Assembly (NCBI GenBank): GCA_003557605.1
Contig: PWNW01000042.1
Location: 1 to 12,155, forward strand
DNA: 12,155 nucleotides
Direction: 5' to 3'
DNA from: Spirochaetaceae bacterium
Lineage (GTDB): Bacteria; Spirochaetota; Spirochaetia; PWKH01
This document shows positions 6,183-12,155 of the stretch, piece after piece (the stretch's first letter is position 1; every line of letters begins with the position of its first letter). The notes beneath the pieces are model-generated. The model saw nothing but the letters and a program-made list of their open reading frames with translations, did not search any database and had not been told where the DNA came from. Both the position numbers and the translations under genes were made by a program.

Positions 6183-6458
6183 TCAGCGCTTGCCGGTTAC
6201 CTTTATCACATGGTATCCGAACTGTGTAGGCACCACATCGCTGACAGACCCCGTCCCGAGAGACTTTACCGCCTGTTCAAACGCAGGAACCATAGCGCCT
6301 GGCCCGAACCACCCTAAATCACCGCCCTTGCTTTTGCTTGGACAGGTCGAGTACTCCCTGGCCAGGGACTCGAATGATGTTCCCTGCCTGATCCGCTGAA
6401 TAATCTGGACCGCAAGGGAGCGGTCCTTAACCAGTATATGACTTGCTTTCCATTCCAT
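6183..6458 (-). CDS. ppiC: Stand-alone parvulin-type peptidyl-prolyl isomerase
   Basis: From the ATG at 6458 the product is 91 residues, the size of free parvulins such as E. coli PpiC. It begins M-E-W-K-A-S-H-I-L-V and contains the family core: F-E-S-L-A-R-E-Y-S-T-C-P-S-K-S-K-G-G-D-L-G-W-F (split here for reading, about 29-51), G-A-M-V-P-A-F-E, and the closing Q-F-G-Y-H-V-I-K-V. It catalyses cis-trans isomerisation of prolyl bonds and has no signal peptide, so is probably cytoplasmic. The frame stays open upstream to 6560, but that extension has no homology and overlaps the divergent epimerase. There is no Shine-Dalgarno; a -10-like TACAAT ends six bases before the ATG. It is the first gene of the four-gene minus-strand unit. 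Confidence 0.93.
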   Translation of the reverse strand: MEWKASHILVKDRSLAVQIIQRIRQGTSFESLAREYSTCPSKSKGGDLGWFGPGAMVPAFEQAVKSLGTGSVSDVVPTQFGYHVIKVTGKR

Positions 6459-6464
6459 GTTCAG

Positions 6465-6493
6465 ATTGTACCAGAATGGAGCATATGGGACAA
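6465..6493 (-). promoter_or_regulatory. Predicted leaderless promoter of ppiC
   Basis: On the minus strand TTGTCC (6488-6493) and TACAAT (6465-6470) are 17 bp apart, with TGG making the -10 extended. The ATG follows six bases after the -10. It is back to back with the epimerase promoter. Confidence 0.65.
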
Positions 6494-6512
6494 TACACCA
6501 TGCACATACAGA

Positions 6513-6541
6513 TTGACCTGAAGGAAAAAACGTCCTACTAT
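6513..6541 (+). promoter_or_regulatory. Predicted leaderless promoter of aldose epimerase
   Basis: TTGACC (6513-6518) and TACTAT (6536-6541) are 17 bp apart, and the ATG at 6548 follows after six bases. The start codon has no Shine-Dalgarno, so transcription and translation probably begin at the same base. Confidence 0.6.
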
Positions 6542-6547
6542 ACTTCC

Positions 6548-7567
6548 ATGAATATGACAAGAGAGTATTTTGGAACTGCAGCAGACGGCACCAGGGTGGA
6601 CAGCATTACTATCGAGAATTCTTCAGGTGCTTCCATCAAGGTAATAACCTACGGCGCACGGCTTATCAGCTGCCGAATGCCCGACAGGAACGGGAATCTC
6701 GGTGAGCTGATCACCGGGAAACAGGATATCAAGCGCTATGAAAAGGACCTTCCCTTCCATGGCGCCACCATTGGACGGTATGCAAACCGCATTGCCGAAG
6801 GACGCTTCGACATCAATGGAGAACAGTTTGAACTGGTAAAGAACCACAAGCTGTTTCAGCTCCACGGCGGGCCAGGAGGCTTTCATCAGAAGGTATGGGA
6901 TGCCTATCCCATTCGCCTTGAGGATCGGGGAACCGTGAAGTTCTGTCTTACCTCCCCTGACGGGGACCAGGGATTTCCTGGAAAACTTGATGTATCAGTA
7001 TCCGTCACTCTCACCGAAGCTCAGGAGGTGATATTCCTCTATGAAGCGGACACTGACAAGGACACCTATACCAGCCTGACGAACCATGCCTTCTGGAACC
7101 TCTGCGGAAAGGACGACTCCCCAGAAATTCACGGTCACCTGCTTCAGTTGAGCAGCAGCAGGTATGTGGAGGTGGGACAGGACCTGCTGCCCACCGGAAT
7201 GTTGATGCCTGCGGATGGGTCTCCCTTTGATTTCCGCACGGCAAAGGAAATCGGAAGGGACTTACGGAACATCGAGGGTTTTGACGGATATGATCATAAC
7301 TTCGTCATGAAGAGCGAACAGACAAGCACTTTGATTGATGCAGCCAAGGTGGAGGAACCGGTATCAGGCCGTGTCATGGTGATCAGGACCACCGCCCCGG
7401 GGGTGCAGTTCTACAGCGACACCTATTCAAACCCTCCCTTCCGGGGATTCTGTCTTGAAGCAGGGGAACTTCCTGATGCTATGCACCACAGCAACTTTCC
7501 CCAACCGCTGCACATACAAGGAGATACGTACCGCCAAGTGACGGTTCATTCATTTTCTGTGAAATAG
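6548..7567 (+). CDS. galM: Aldose 1-epimerase (mutarotase)
   Basis: The 339-residue protein matches the family in length and motifs. It interconverts alpha and beta anomers of aldoses such as galactose and glucose, in the cytoplasm. Visible landmarks, counted from 6548: G-A-T-I-G-R-Y-A-N-R-I, L-H-G-G (H106), L-T-N-H-A-F-W-N-L with the catalytic acid H180, Y-D-H-N-F-V with D249, and C-L-E-A-G-E-L-P-D with the catalytic base E304 (usual form LETQxxPD). The active site is therefore intact, though A-G replaces the common T-Q after the glutamate. In-frame starts upstream (TTG 6443, ATGs 6476, 6485 and 6500) would add residues that are not family-like and overlap ppiC or its promoter. Starts at 6548 or 6554 fit the family, and the promoter spacing favours 6548. 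There are no galactose genes beside it; it ends 14 bases from a convergent gene. Confidence 0.93.
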   Translation: MNMTREYFGTAADGTRVDSITIENSSGASIKVITYGARLISCRMPDRNGNLGELITGKQDIKRYEKDLPFHGATIGRYANRIAEGRFDINGEQFELVKNHKLFQLHGGPGGFHQKVWDAYPIRLEDRGTVKFCLTSPDGDQGFPGKLDVSVSVTLTEAQEVIFLYEADTDKDTYTSLTNHAFWNLCGKDDSPEIHGHLLQLSSSRYVEVGQDLLPTGMLMPADGSPFDFRTAKEIGRDLRNIEGFDGYDHNFVMKSEQTSTLIDAAKVEEPVSGRVMVIRTTAPGVQFYSDTYSNPPFRGFCLEAGELPDAMHHSNFPQPLHIQGDTYRQVTVHSFSVK

Positions 7568-7586
7568 GCGGCTTACGGGCCCTATT
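7563..7586. repeat. Short inverted repeat between convergent genes
   Basis: AATAGG (7563-7568) and CCTATT (7581-7586) are inverted, and each arm contains the TAG stop of one of the two convergent genes. With no T-run and a 12-base loop it is a poor terminator, but nothing better is seen in the 14-base gap. Confidence 0.3.
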
Positions 7587-8361
7587 CCTTCCAGGGGAAT
7601 ATCATCCCACGCAGGGTTCGGGGCCCGACTTTTTCACGTTCCTCCATCAGCAGTGCTCCCCAGGGAATATCTTTTCTCGGTGTGTCGGGATTCTCTTCAA
7701 GGAAATCATATTTCACTAGCCTCAGCTTCAATGCTATCTGATGGCTCATCAGTACTGAAGCAAATCCCGGAACAAGAAACGCCGTAAATATGGATATCAC
7801 TGAATTAATAATCGTATAGATCAGCAGAAACAGACTGAACCCAAGATTGTCGAGGGCTATGAGCATAGCCTTCTTGAATGTCTTCCAGGGCGGATTTCCC
7901 TTCAGCTGCACAGCAGCTGGAAAATAGAACATCATGGACATGGAAAGAAACAAAGTCACCCAGAAGATCACTGAAAGTGCCAGTACGGAAAGAAATCCCG
8001 GGACCGCAAGATAAAAGGGAAGCACGATGAGAAGCATCACAAGCAGTCCTGCAGTCAGTGCGCTCATCAGCGGAACATAGCGGAACGCCTGCTTTCCGTA
8101 GTCAAGAAACTCACGAACCCCCGGCCGCTGGTAGCAGGCAAAATCAAAGGTGAAAAACGACACTGCTCCGTTGTAGGTCTGCATCACAAAGGTCCAGAGA
8201 ATCAGAACAGCCGCCCCGAGGACTATTGATACCTGCAGGGAGGAGACAACCAAATACAGACCGCCGAGGAGCACTACATACCCGAGGTTCAGTATGATCA
8301 GGACAATTAGGTTGTCCCACCCGTCAAAAAAAGCCTTTTTTATATAAAACCCTACCATCAT
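7582..8361 (-). CDS. Multi-pass membrane protein of unknown function
   Basis: The 259-residue protein has five or six hydrophobic segments, roughly at residues 18-40, 44-62, 98-120, 122-147 and a long stretch 170-205 that could hold two helices. A charged cytoplasmic-looking tail follows, ending R-T-L-R-G-M-I-F-P-W-K-E. The hydrophilic parts (K-N-L-like basic loops at about 76-95 and 150-168) fit an integral inner-membrane protein with no signal peptide. The topology resembles YesL/DUF624 or DUF975-type proteins, but I cannot assign it to a family. Its ATG overlaps the MFS transporter stop by one base (TGATG, with a second ATG immediately after), so translation is likely coupled and the two may act together. 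Confidence 0.8.
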   Translation of the reverse strand: MMVGFYIKKAFFDGWDNLIVLIILNLGYVVLLGGLYLVVSSLQVSIVLGAAVLILWTFVMQTYNGAVSFFTFDFACYQRPGVREFLDYGKQAFRYVPLMSALTAGLLVMLLIVLPFYLAVPGFLSVLALSVIFWVTLFLSMSMMFYFPAAVQLKGNPPWKTFKKAMLIALDNLGFSLFLLIYTIINSVISIFTAFLVPGFASVLMSHQIALKLRLVKYDFLEENPDTPRKDIPWGALLMEEREKVGPRTLRGMIFPWKE

Positions 8362-9647
8362 CAGTCCTTATGTGTGTTAAGATGACTCCGATGACTCACA
8401 GCAGATACGCTGCACAGGATGCTGAATACCAGCATCATCACTGCGAAGCCAGTCAGTGCATAGCCGATCCCAAGAACATCTGCAGTCAGTCCGAAAACCG
8501 GTGCAAGCACCGCTGTTACCAGCGCCCTGAACTGGGACTCACCGGAAAGTCCTGTAGCCATCATGGAGTTCTTCATCTGATTCGTCAAGTGCCCCACAGC
8601 CATCGGACGCCTGATATTCTCCAATGCATAGTATCCTACAAACATGACAATAGCGATGCCGGGTACGTCTGCAAAGAGCATGATACCGATGAGGGCAACA
8701 GTTAAAACCCCTGCAGTAAAGGTCCGGTCAAGAGCAGTCTCCTGGGAAGAAAACAGCCTCATAACCCGTCCGGTGCTGCTGGAGGCAAATGCGCTGATCA
8801 GGTACAGCACAGCATATACCGCTGCAGCAGTCAGTGCCGTGCGCTGTTGGCCGGAAAGCATCAGCAGCACCGGCAGTGAAAGAGCAAAGCTCTGAATGAT
8901 CGGCTGAATGTAATCTTTAACTGCCTTGAACACCCCGTCAAAGACACTGAAGTTTATCATAAGGCGACGGGTACCCTTAAATCTCACAAGATTCACCAGC
9001 CCGATCAAGCGCTCCTGCACAGCATCTTTAATCTCCTGCCTGGTCAGTCTGCCGGTATCCCCGTCAAGCACCTTTGGATAGGACAGCATCAGGGCAAGAT
9101 TAAACAGATATGGTATCACTGAATAGAGGAATATACGTTGATAGCTTCCTGAGTAAAACACAATTGCCCCGGCAATCAGCGCAGATACCGCTGAACCCCG
9201 TTGGGACCACGCACGGGTTTTTCCGTAGTAGTCCACCCGGTACCCCCCGAACCCTTTCATCTCAAGATAATCGATCATCATGGCTTTGTGAGTCCCGGTC
9301 CTGAACGCTTCTCCGCCTGCAAAGAGGACCATCGCTGGAATATACCAGATCATACCGCTGAAGAGATAGAACATGATGAAGGAAGCAATATAGCACAGAA
9401 AAGAAATCACCATGCTTCTTCTTCTGCCGAAGGTATCGGCAATAATGCCTGAAGGTATCTCTATCACATTGATTGATATTTCCCGCACTGCGAACAGCAG
9501 ACCGATCTGGAAAAAAGATATTCCCCGCTGAGCAAAGAACAGCAGCAGATAGGGATCAAAGAACCGAAGGTTCTTCAGAAAACCGTAGAGGGAAAACTTC
9601 CAGTACTGGGCATCCCACAGCTCTGCAGGATGGGTTTGTTTTTTCAT
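8361..9647 (-). CDS. Major facilitator superfamily transporter
   Basis: The predicted protein is 428 residues from the ATG at 9647. It has around 12 hydrophobic segments and the MFS loop 2-3 motif near the first quarter: G-I-I-A-D-T-F-G-R-R-R-S, close to the GxxxDxxGRR consensus. A hydrophilic segment in the middle (around 195-225, V-L-D-G-D-T-G-R-L-T-R-Q-E-I) separates the two six-helix halves. The substrate cannot be read from sequence. An in-frame GTG at 9656 would add three residues. AAGG lies two bases before the ATG, too close for a normal Shine-Dalgarno, so the start is unsettled. No promoter is evident between it and the upstream tRNA-Met; a hairpin lies directly before the gene. It is followed by the TGATG-coupled membrane protein. 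Confidence 0.88.
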   Translation of the reverse strand: MKKQTHPAELWDAQYWKFSLYGFLKNLRFFDPYLLLFFAQRGISFFQIGLLFAVREISINVIEIPSGIIADTFGRRRSMVISFLCYIASFIMFYLFSGMIWYIPAMVLFAGGEAFRTGTHKAMMIDYLEMKGFGGYRVDYYGKTRAWSQRGSAVSALIAGAIVFYSGSYQRIFLYSVIPYLFNLALMLSYPKVLDGDTGRLTRQEIKDAVQERLIGLVNLVRFKGTRRLMINFSVFDGVFKAVKDYIQPIIQSFALSLPVLLMLSGQQRTALTAAAVYAVLYLISAFASSSTGRVMRLFSSQETALDRTFTAGVLTVALIGIMLFADVPGIAIVMFVGYYALENIRRPMAVGHLTNQMKNSMMATGLSGESQFRALVTAVLAPVFGLTADVLGIGYALTGFAVMMLVFSILCSVSAVSHRSHLNTHKD

Positions 9648-9659
9648 AGCCTTCACACA

Positions 9660-9690
9660 AACAACCGCCCTGACTATGAGGGCGGTTGTT
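9660..9690 (-). terminator. Hairpin between tRNA-Met and the MFS gene
   Basis: A 12-bp perfect stem (AACAACCGCCCT, 9660-9671, with AGGGCGGTTGTT, 9679-9690) has a 7-base loop. On the minus strand it starts eight bases after tRNA-Met and is followed by only TGTGTG, so the T-tract is poor outside the stem. It could be a weak terminator, a 3' processing signal, or an attenuator that lets some transcription through to the transporter. Confidence 0.6.
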
Positions 9691-9698
9691 ACAGTAGG

Positions 9699-9771
9699 TA
9701 GTGGAGAAGGGATTTGAACCCCTGACCGAACGGATATGAGCCGTTTGCTCTACCGACTGAGCTACTCCACC
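9699..9771 (-). tRNA. tRNA-Met (CAT), elongator type
   Basis: Acceptor GGTGGAG pairs with CTCCACT (last pair G-U), followed by A73. The D arm is GCTC...GAGC, the anticodon stem AACGG/CCGTT with loop CTCATAT (anticodon CAT), and the T arm AGGGG-TTCAAAT-CCCTT. The paired first position and the absence of three G-C pairs in the anticodon stem exclude an initiator tRNA. A CAT anticodon could also mark tRNA-Ile2 after lysidine modification; Met is favoured but not proven. CCA is not encoded (ACCTA follows the stem). Confidence 0.9.
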
Positions 9772-9784
9772 ACGGCACTACGGT

Positions 9785-9814
9785 AATATACCAGCAGAGG
9801 GTTATGGATGTCAA
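9785..9814 (-). promoter_or_regulatory. Promoter of tRNA-Met
   Basis: On the minus strand a perfect TTGACA (9809-9814) and TATATT (9785-9790) are 18 bp apart, with TGG before the -10. The block CTGGTATATT is shared with the tRNA-Lys promoter. Transcription should start about seven bases before the tRNA. Confidence 0.85.
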
Positions 9815-9829
9815 TATTTCTGAAACAGT

Positions 9830-10255
9830 TTATTCAGCCAGAACGTCCAGCACATACCACCCCGCAGGAGCCGCATCATCAGGACGGAGTACGACCTTGA
9901 CAGTCTCACTTCCCATGCTGAAGAATATCAGCCTGACCGGCAGCTCCACCGGGCCGGGCCTTTCCCGGGGTCTCCCGATTCTTACTGCAGTCACCTCCTC
10001 AAGCATGCAGTCCTGGCGGACCAGAACGACCCTGACTGCCGGGGCAGTATACTTCTCCCGCTGGGATGAAAAAAACCCTGTAACTGTTCGGTAGAAATCA
10101 GAAAACTCCTCAGGGTCCAGGATCTCGCCGATCTTCGCATCCCAGGCAGAATGGGTGCCGGGCAGTTCCTTCCCCTCCATATCATGGAGAAGCATCTCCC
10201 CGGAGACGGAAACTGCAGCAGCCAGGAACAGTACAGCAATAATTTTCCCTGTCAT
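9830..10255 (-). CDS. Small exported protein of unknown function
   Basis: From the ATG at 10255 the product is 141 residues with a clear signal peptide (M-T-G-K, a hydrophobic core I-I-A-V-L-F-L-A-A-A-V, then S-V-S-G). GGGGTG lies four bases upstream, a good Shine-Dalgarno, and decides this start over the in-frame ATG at 10324, which would bury the signal. The mature part is mixed alpha/beta with one cysteine, and a C-terminal half rich in V, R and P suggesting beta strands. There is no lipobox, metal motif or known domain I recognise. It is divergent from the HD phosphohydrolase and upstream of tRNA-Met on the same strand, with no terminator seen between. Confidence 0.75.
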   Translation of the reverse strand: MTGKIIAVLFLAAAVSVSGEMLLHDMEGKELPGTHSAWDAKIGEILDPEEFSDFYRTVTGFFSSQREKYTAPAVRVVLVRQDCMLEEVTAVRIGRPRERPGPVELPVRLIFFSMGSETVKVVLRPDDAAPAGWYVLDVLAE

Positions 10256-10270
10256 CTTGCACCCCTGTTT

Positions 10271-10299
10271 CTTGTACTTTCTTTTCCCCTCTTTGTCAA
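10271..10299 (-). promoter_or_regulatory. Predicted promoter of the 9830-10255 gene
   Basis: On the minus strand a perfect TTGACA (10294-10299) and TACAAG (10271-10276) are 17 bp apart. The implied start near 10264 would give a leader of only about nine bases, cutting into the Shine-Dalgarno, so either the start is slightly earlier or the match is partly fortuitous. Confidence 0.45.
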
Positions 10300-10303
10300 A
10301 TGC

Positions 10304-10332
10304 TGGACAGCTGCACCTCTTCACGGTAAGAT
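10304..10332 (+). promoter_or_regulatory. Predicted leaderless promoter of the HD gene
   Basis: TGGACA (10304-10309, 5/6 of TTGACA) and TAAGAT (10327-10332) are 17 bp apart, and the ATG at 10338 follows after five bases. The ATG has no Shine-Dalgarno. The -35 boxes of this and the divergent promoter lie within five bases of each other. Confidence 0.5.
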
Positions 10333-10337
10333 ACCCG

Positions 10338-11585
10338 ATGATGAACCAAATTCAGCGAGCCGTGACAGAAGAACTGATTTCCTCCTACACCGTCCCGGTA
10401 CGGGATCCTCTTTGGAAGCATATCTATATATCCAAGGGCATGGAAGCCCTGCTTCACTGCCCCCAGATGACGGAACTGGCAGGGATACGGCAGCTGGGTC
10501 CTACCCATCTCCTGTATCCCGGCGCTGTCCATACCCGGCTGAGCCACAGCCTCGGTGTATTTCACCTCGCCCGTCAGATGCTCATCAGCCTGCTGCAGAC
10601 CGGATCTCTCTCCGGGTGCACCCCGGAAGGGGTCAGGGCGTTTCTCACCGCTTCCCTGCTTCATGACCTCGGACATTTCCCCTATACCCATTCCCTCAAG
10701 GGTCTTCCGCTGAAGGATCATGAACAGCTGGGTTCCGAGATCATCTCATCAAGCAGGGAGCTTTCAAGGGTCATCTCTGAATCCATGCATACCGATCCGG
10801 CTATGGTATGCGCCGTTATCGACGAAGGAATAGAAACCTCCGACCCGGAAATTATGATATACCGGTCTCTGCTCTCAGGGCCCCTTGATCCCGACAAACT
10901 GGACTATCTCAACCGTGATGCATATTTCTGCGGAGTTCCCTACGGCATTCAAGATATTGACTACATCATCAGCAAGCTGCACTGGTCACAGGAGCATATG
11001 AAGCCGGGCATGGAGACATCAGGTCTCGGTGCTCTTGAAAACCTCATATTCTCAAAATACCTGATGTACCGGTATGTGTACTGGCACCGCACCGTCCGCT
11101 CAGCAACGGCCATGGTGAAGCATGCACTGTTTTCCGGGCTTTCAGAAGGAATCATTGCGCCGGAGGACCTATACTACTTCAATGATGAATCCTTCCTCAG
11201 GCTCTGCAGCAGCAGGTCCTATCCCCCCTTCTCTTTAGTTGAGCAGGTGAGGCAGAACCGGTTGTACCAGTGCAGTATGGAAATTCCCTTTGACAGCAGC
11301 AGCCCCGAGCATCTTCGTCTGCTGGACCTTCCCTACCGCCTGCAGCGGGAACAGGAACTTTCATGTGGTTCTGAAATCCCCAGGGTCATTATCGACATAC
11401 CCGAAGGCATCTCCCTCGAATGTAATATCCCCCTGATCTCTTCAAGAAAAGCAGCAGAGCCGGTGCATATTTTAACCCCGGAGGTAATAGATTCCATGCA
11501 GCGCAGTCTTAGGATTATCAGGGTGTTTGTCTCCCCTGATATGACAGACCAAGAGCTTTCCTCAATGGAGCAGCTTTCCCTATGA
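10338..11585 (+). CDS. HD superfamily phosphohydrolase (COG1078/SAMHD1-like)
   Basis: The 415-residue protein carries the complete HD metal site, counted from 10338: H70 in T-R-L-S-H-S-L-G-V, H109-D110 in L-L-H-D-L-G-H-F-P-Y-T-H-S, and D189 in D-P-D-K-L-D-Y-L-N-R-D. This is the pattern of COG1078 proteins, related to dNTP triphosphohydrolases and SAMHD1; they hydrolyse nucleotides or related phosphoesters in the cytoplasm, but the substrate here cannot be read from sequence. The C-terminal third is the helical accessory region seen in this group. The frame is open upstream to about 10155, but that part is antisense to the signal-peptide gene and not family-like. ATGs at 10338 and 10341 are the plausible starts. 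Its stop overlaps the next ATG as ATGA (11582-11585), coupling it to the TtcA-like gene. Confidence 0.88.
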   Translation: MMNQIQRAVTEELISSYTVPVRDPLWKHIYISKGMEALLHCPQMTELAGIRQLGPTHLLYPGAVHTRLSHSLGVFHLARQMLISLLQTGSLSGCTPEGVRAFLTASLLHDLGHFPYTHSLKGLPLKDHEQLGSEIISSSRELSRVISESMHTDPAMVCAVIDEGIETSDPEIMIYRSLLSGPLDPDKLDYLNRDAYFCGVPYGIQDIDYIISKLHWSQEHMKPGMETSGLGALENLIFSKYLMYRYVYWHRTVRSATAMVKHALFSGLSEGIIAPEDLYYFNDESFLRLCSSRSYPPFSLVEQVRQNRLYQCSMEIPFDSSSPEHLRLLDLPYRLQREQELSCGSEIPRVIIDIPEGISLECNIPLISSRKAAEPVHILTPEVIDSMQRSLRIIRVFVSPDMTDQELSSMEQLSL

Positions 11586-12155
11586 ACACACCTAAGTACC
11601 ATGAACTCATAGACGGAACTATGCCCCCAAGGGTGCGCAGACTGATCAAGCAGGCCGGGAGAACAGTCAACAAGTTCTCCATGGTACGGTCAGGTGATCG
11701 GGTGCTGCTGGGGATATCAGGGGGTAAGGACTCCCTGGTGCTGGCACTTGCGCTGTCACTGCGCAGAAAATGGCTTCCGGTCACCTATGCGCTTCAGGGG
11801 GTGCTGATCAACTGGAAGGAGCATCCGGTTGATCCGGTGATGGTCCAGCAGCTTCACGATTACTTCTCCCTCCTCAATATCCCACTGAAGGTCATCGACG
11901 CTGAAATGTTTTCTCCAAGTTTTCAGGGAGAGTTCAACTGCTATCTCTGTTCAAGAAACCGCAGAAGAATCCTGTTCCAGGAGGCCGCAGACCAGGGAAT
12001 CAGCCTGGTGGCAATGGGGCATCATATTGACGACCTGGTAGAGACCACCTTGATCAACCTCTGCTTCAGATCTGATTTCTCCACCATGCTTCCTGTGCAG
12101 GAGTTTTTCTCAGGAAAGCTGCACATTATTCGACCGCTTATTGAGATTCGGGAGC
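11582..12155 (+). CDS. TtcA-like PP-loop ATPase, tRNA thiolation (partial)
   Basis: The frame from 11582 is open to the window end (191 codons), so the C-terminus is missing. The adenylating PP-loop is S-G-G-K-D-S (46-51). C120-x-x-C123 in N-C-Y-L-C-S-R-N-R-R-R-I-L-F is the TtcA-type motif (CSLCSRLRRGIL in E. coli) that helps hold the Fe-S cluster. V-A-M-G-H-H-I-D-D-L-V-E-T matches GHHxDDxxET, and I-I-R-P-L also fits. TtcA installs 2-thiocytidine at position 32 of some tRNAs. The family has TtcA-like branches of other function, so I stop short of a gene symbol; the third cluster cysteine would be beyond the window. It is translationally coupled to the HD gene. Confidence 0.88.
   Translation, partial: MNTPKYHELIDGTMPPRVRRLIKQAGRTVNKFSMVRSGDRVLLGISGGKDSLVLALALSLRRKWLPVTYALQGVLINWKEHPVDPVMVQQLHDYFSLLNIPLKVIDAEMFSPSFQGEFNCYLCSRNRRRILFQEAADQGISLVAMGHHIDDLVETTLINLCFRSDFSTMLPVQEFFSGKLHIIRPLIEIRE

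Noticed and set aside
6443..6547. TTG start and upstream ATGs of the aldose epimerase
   Set aside because: The extra residues do not match the family N-terminus, overlap ppiC and its promoter, and lie before the predicted transcription start.
7563..7586. Convergent terminator between the epimerase and membrane protein
   Set aside because: The stem is only 6 bp with a 12-base loop and no T-run; kept only as a short inverted repeat.
9699..9771. Initiator tRNA-Met
   Set aside because: The first acceptor position is paired (G-U) and the anticodon stem is AACGG/CCGTT, without the three G-C pairs of initiators.
10155..10337. N-terminal extension of the HD protein
   Set aside because: It is antisense to the signal-peptide coding start at 10255, is not family-like, and would precede the predicted promoter at 10304-10332.

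Overview
The window looks like bacterial chromosome of roughly 50% G+C, most likely from a spirochaete (Spirochaetales). This rests on a lipoprotein with a relaxed lipobox (F-A-G-C), tRNA genes without an encoded CCA end, and the mix of protein families. The taxonomic call is inference. I see no insertion sequence, phage, CRISPR array or obvious foreign island; it reads as core and semi-core genome with one decayed gene.

Layout. 1-26 (-): first codons of a gene leaving the window. 186-674 (+): small secreted beta-rich protein resembling spore coat U / pilin-like domains. 718-1266 (+): cysteine-rich DUF3795 protein. 1268-2443 (+): DUF4143-type AAA ATPase whose frame runs through a damaged Walker A with no start codon upstream, probably a pseudogene. 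2444-2732: no gene, but a strong bidirectional terminator. 2733-3905 (-): surface lipoprotein with its own AT-rich promoter. 4078-4245 (-): tRNA-Lys then tRNA-Glu, with a clear promoter and terminator. 4315-6458 (-): four-gene unit in the order parvulin, proline-iminopeptidase-like hydrolase, RNase HI, flavin split-barrel protein. 6548-7567 (+): aldose 1-epimerase, divergent from that unit. 7582-9647 (-): MFS transporter coupled to a membrane protein, directly downstream of tRNA-Met (9699-9771). 9830-10255 (-): small exported protein. 10338-12155 (+): HD-domain phosphohydrolase coupled by ATGA to a TtcA-like PP-loop tRNA-thiolation protein that runs off the end.

How the genes work together. 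Two pairs are joined by ATGA overlaps (rnhA with the flavin protein, HD with TtcA-like) and one by TGATG (MFS with the membrane protein), so these are probably translationally coupled. The parvulin and peptidase both act on proline peptides, but a shared pathway is only a guess.

The most striking signal is in the start regions. Five genes (DUF3795, rnhA, parvulin, aldose epimerase, HD) have no usable Shine-Dalgarno. Each instead has a -10-like hexamer ending only 5-7 bases before the start codon, and four of the five also have a -35-like hexamer at 17-18 bp. This predicts leaderless mRNAs. Genes inside operons or with longer leaders (1-26, 186, the hydrolase, 10255) do carry Shine-Dalgarno sequences.
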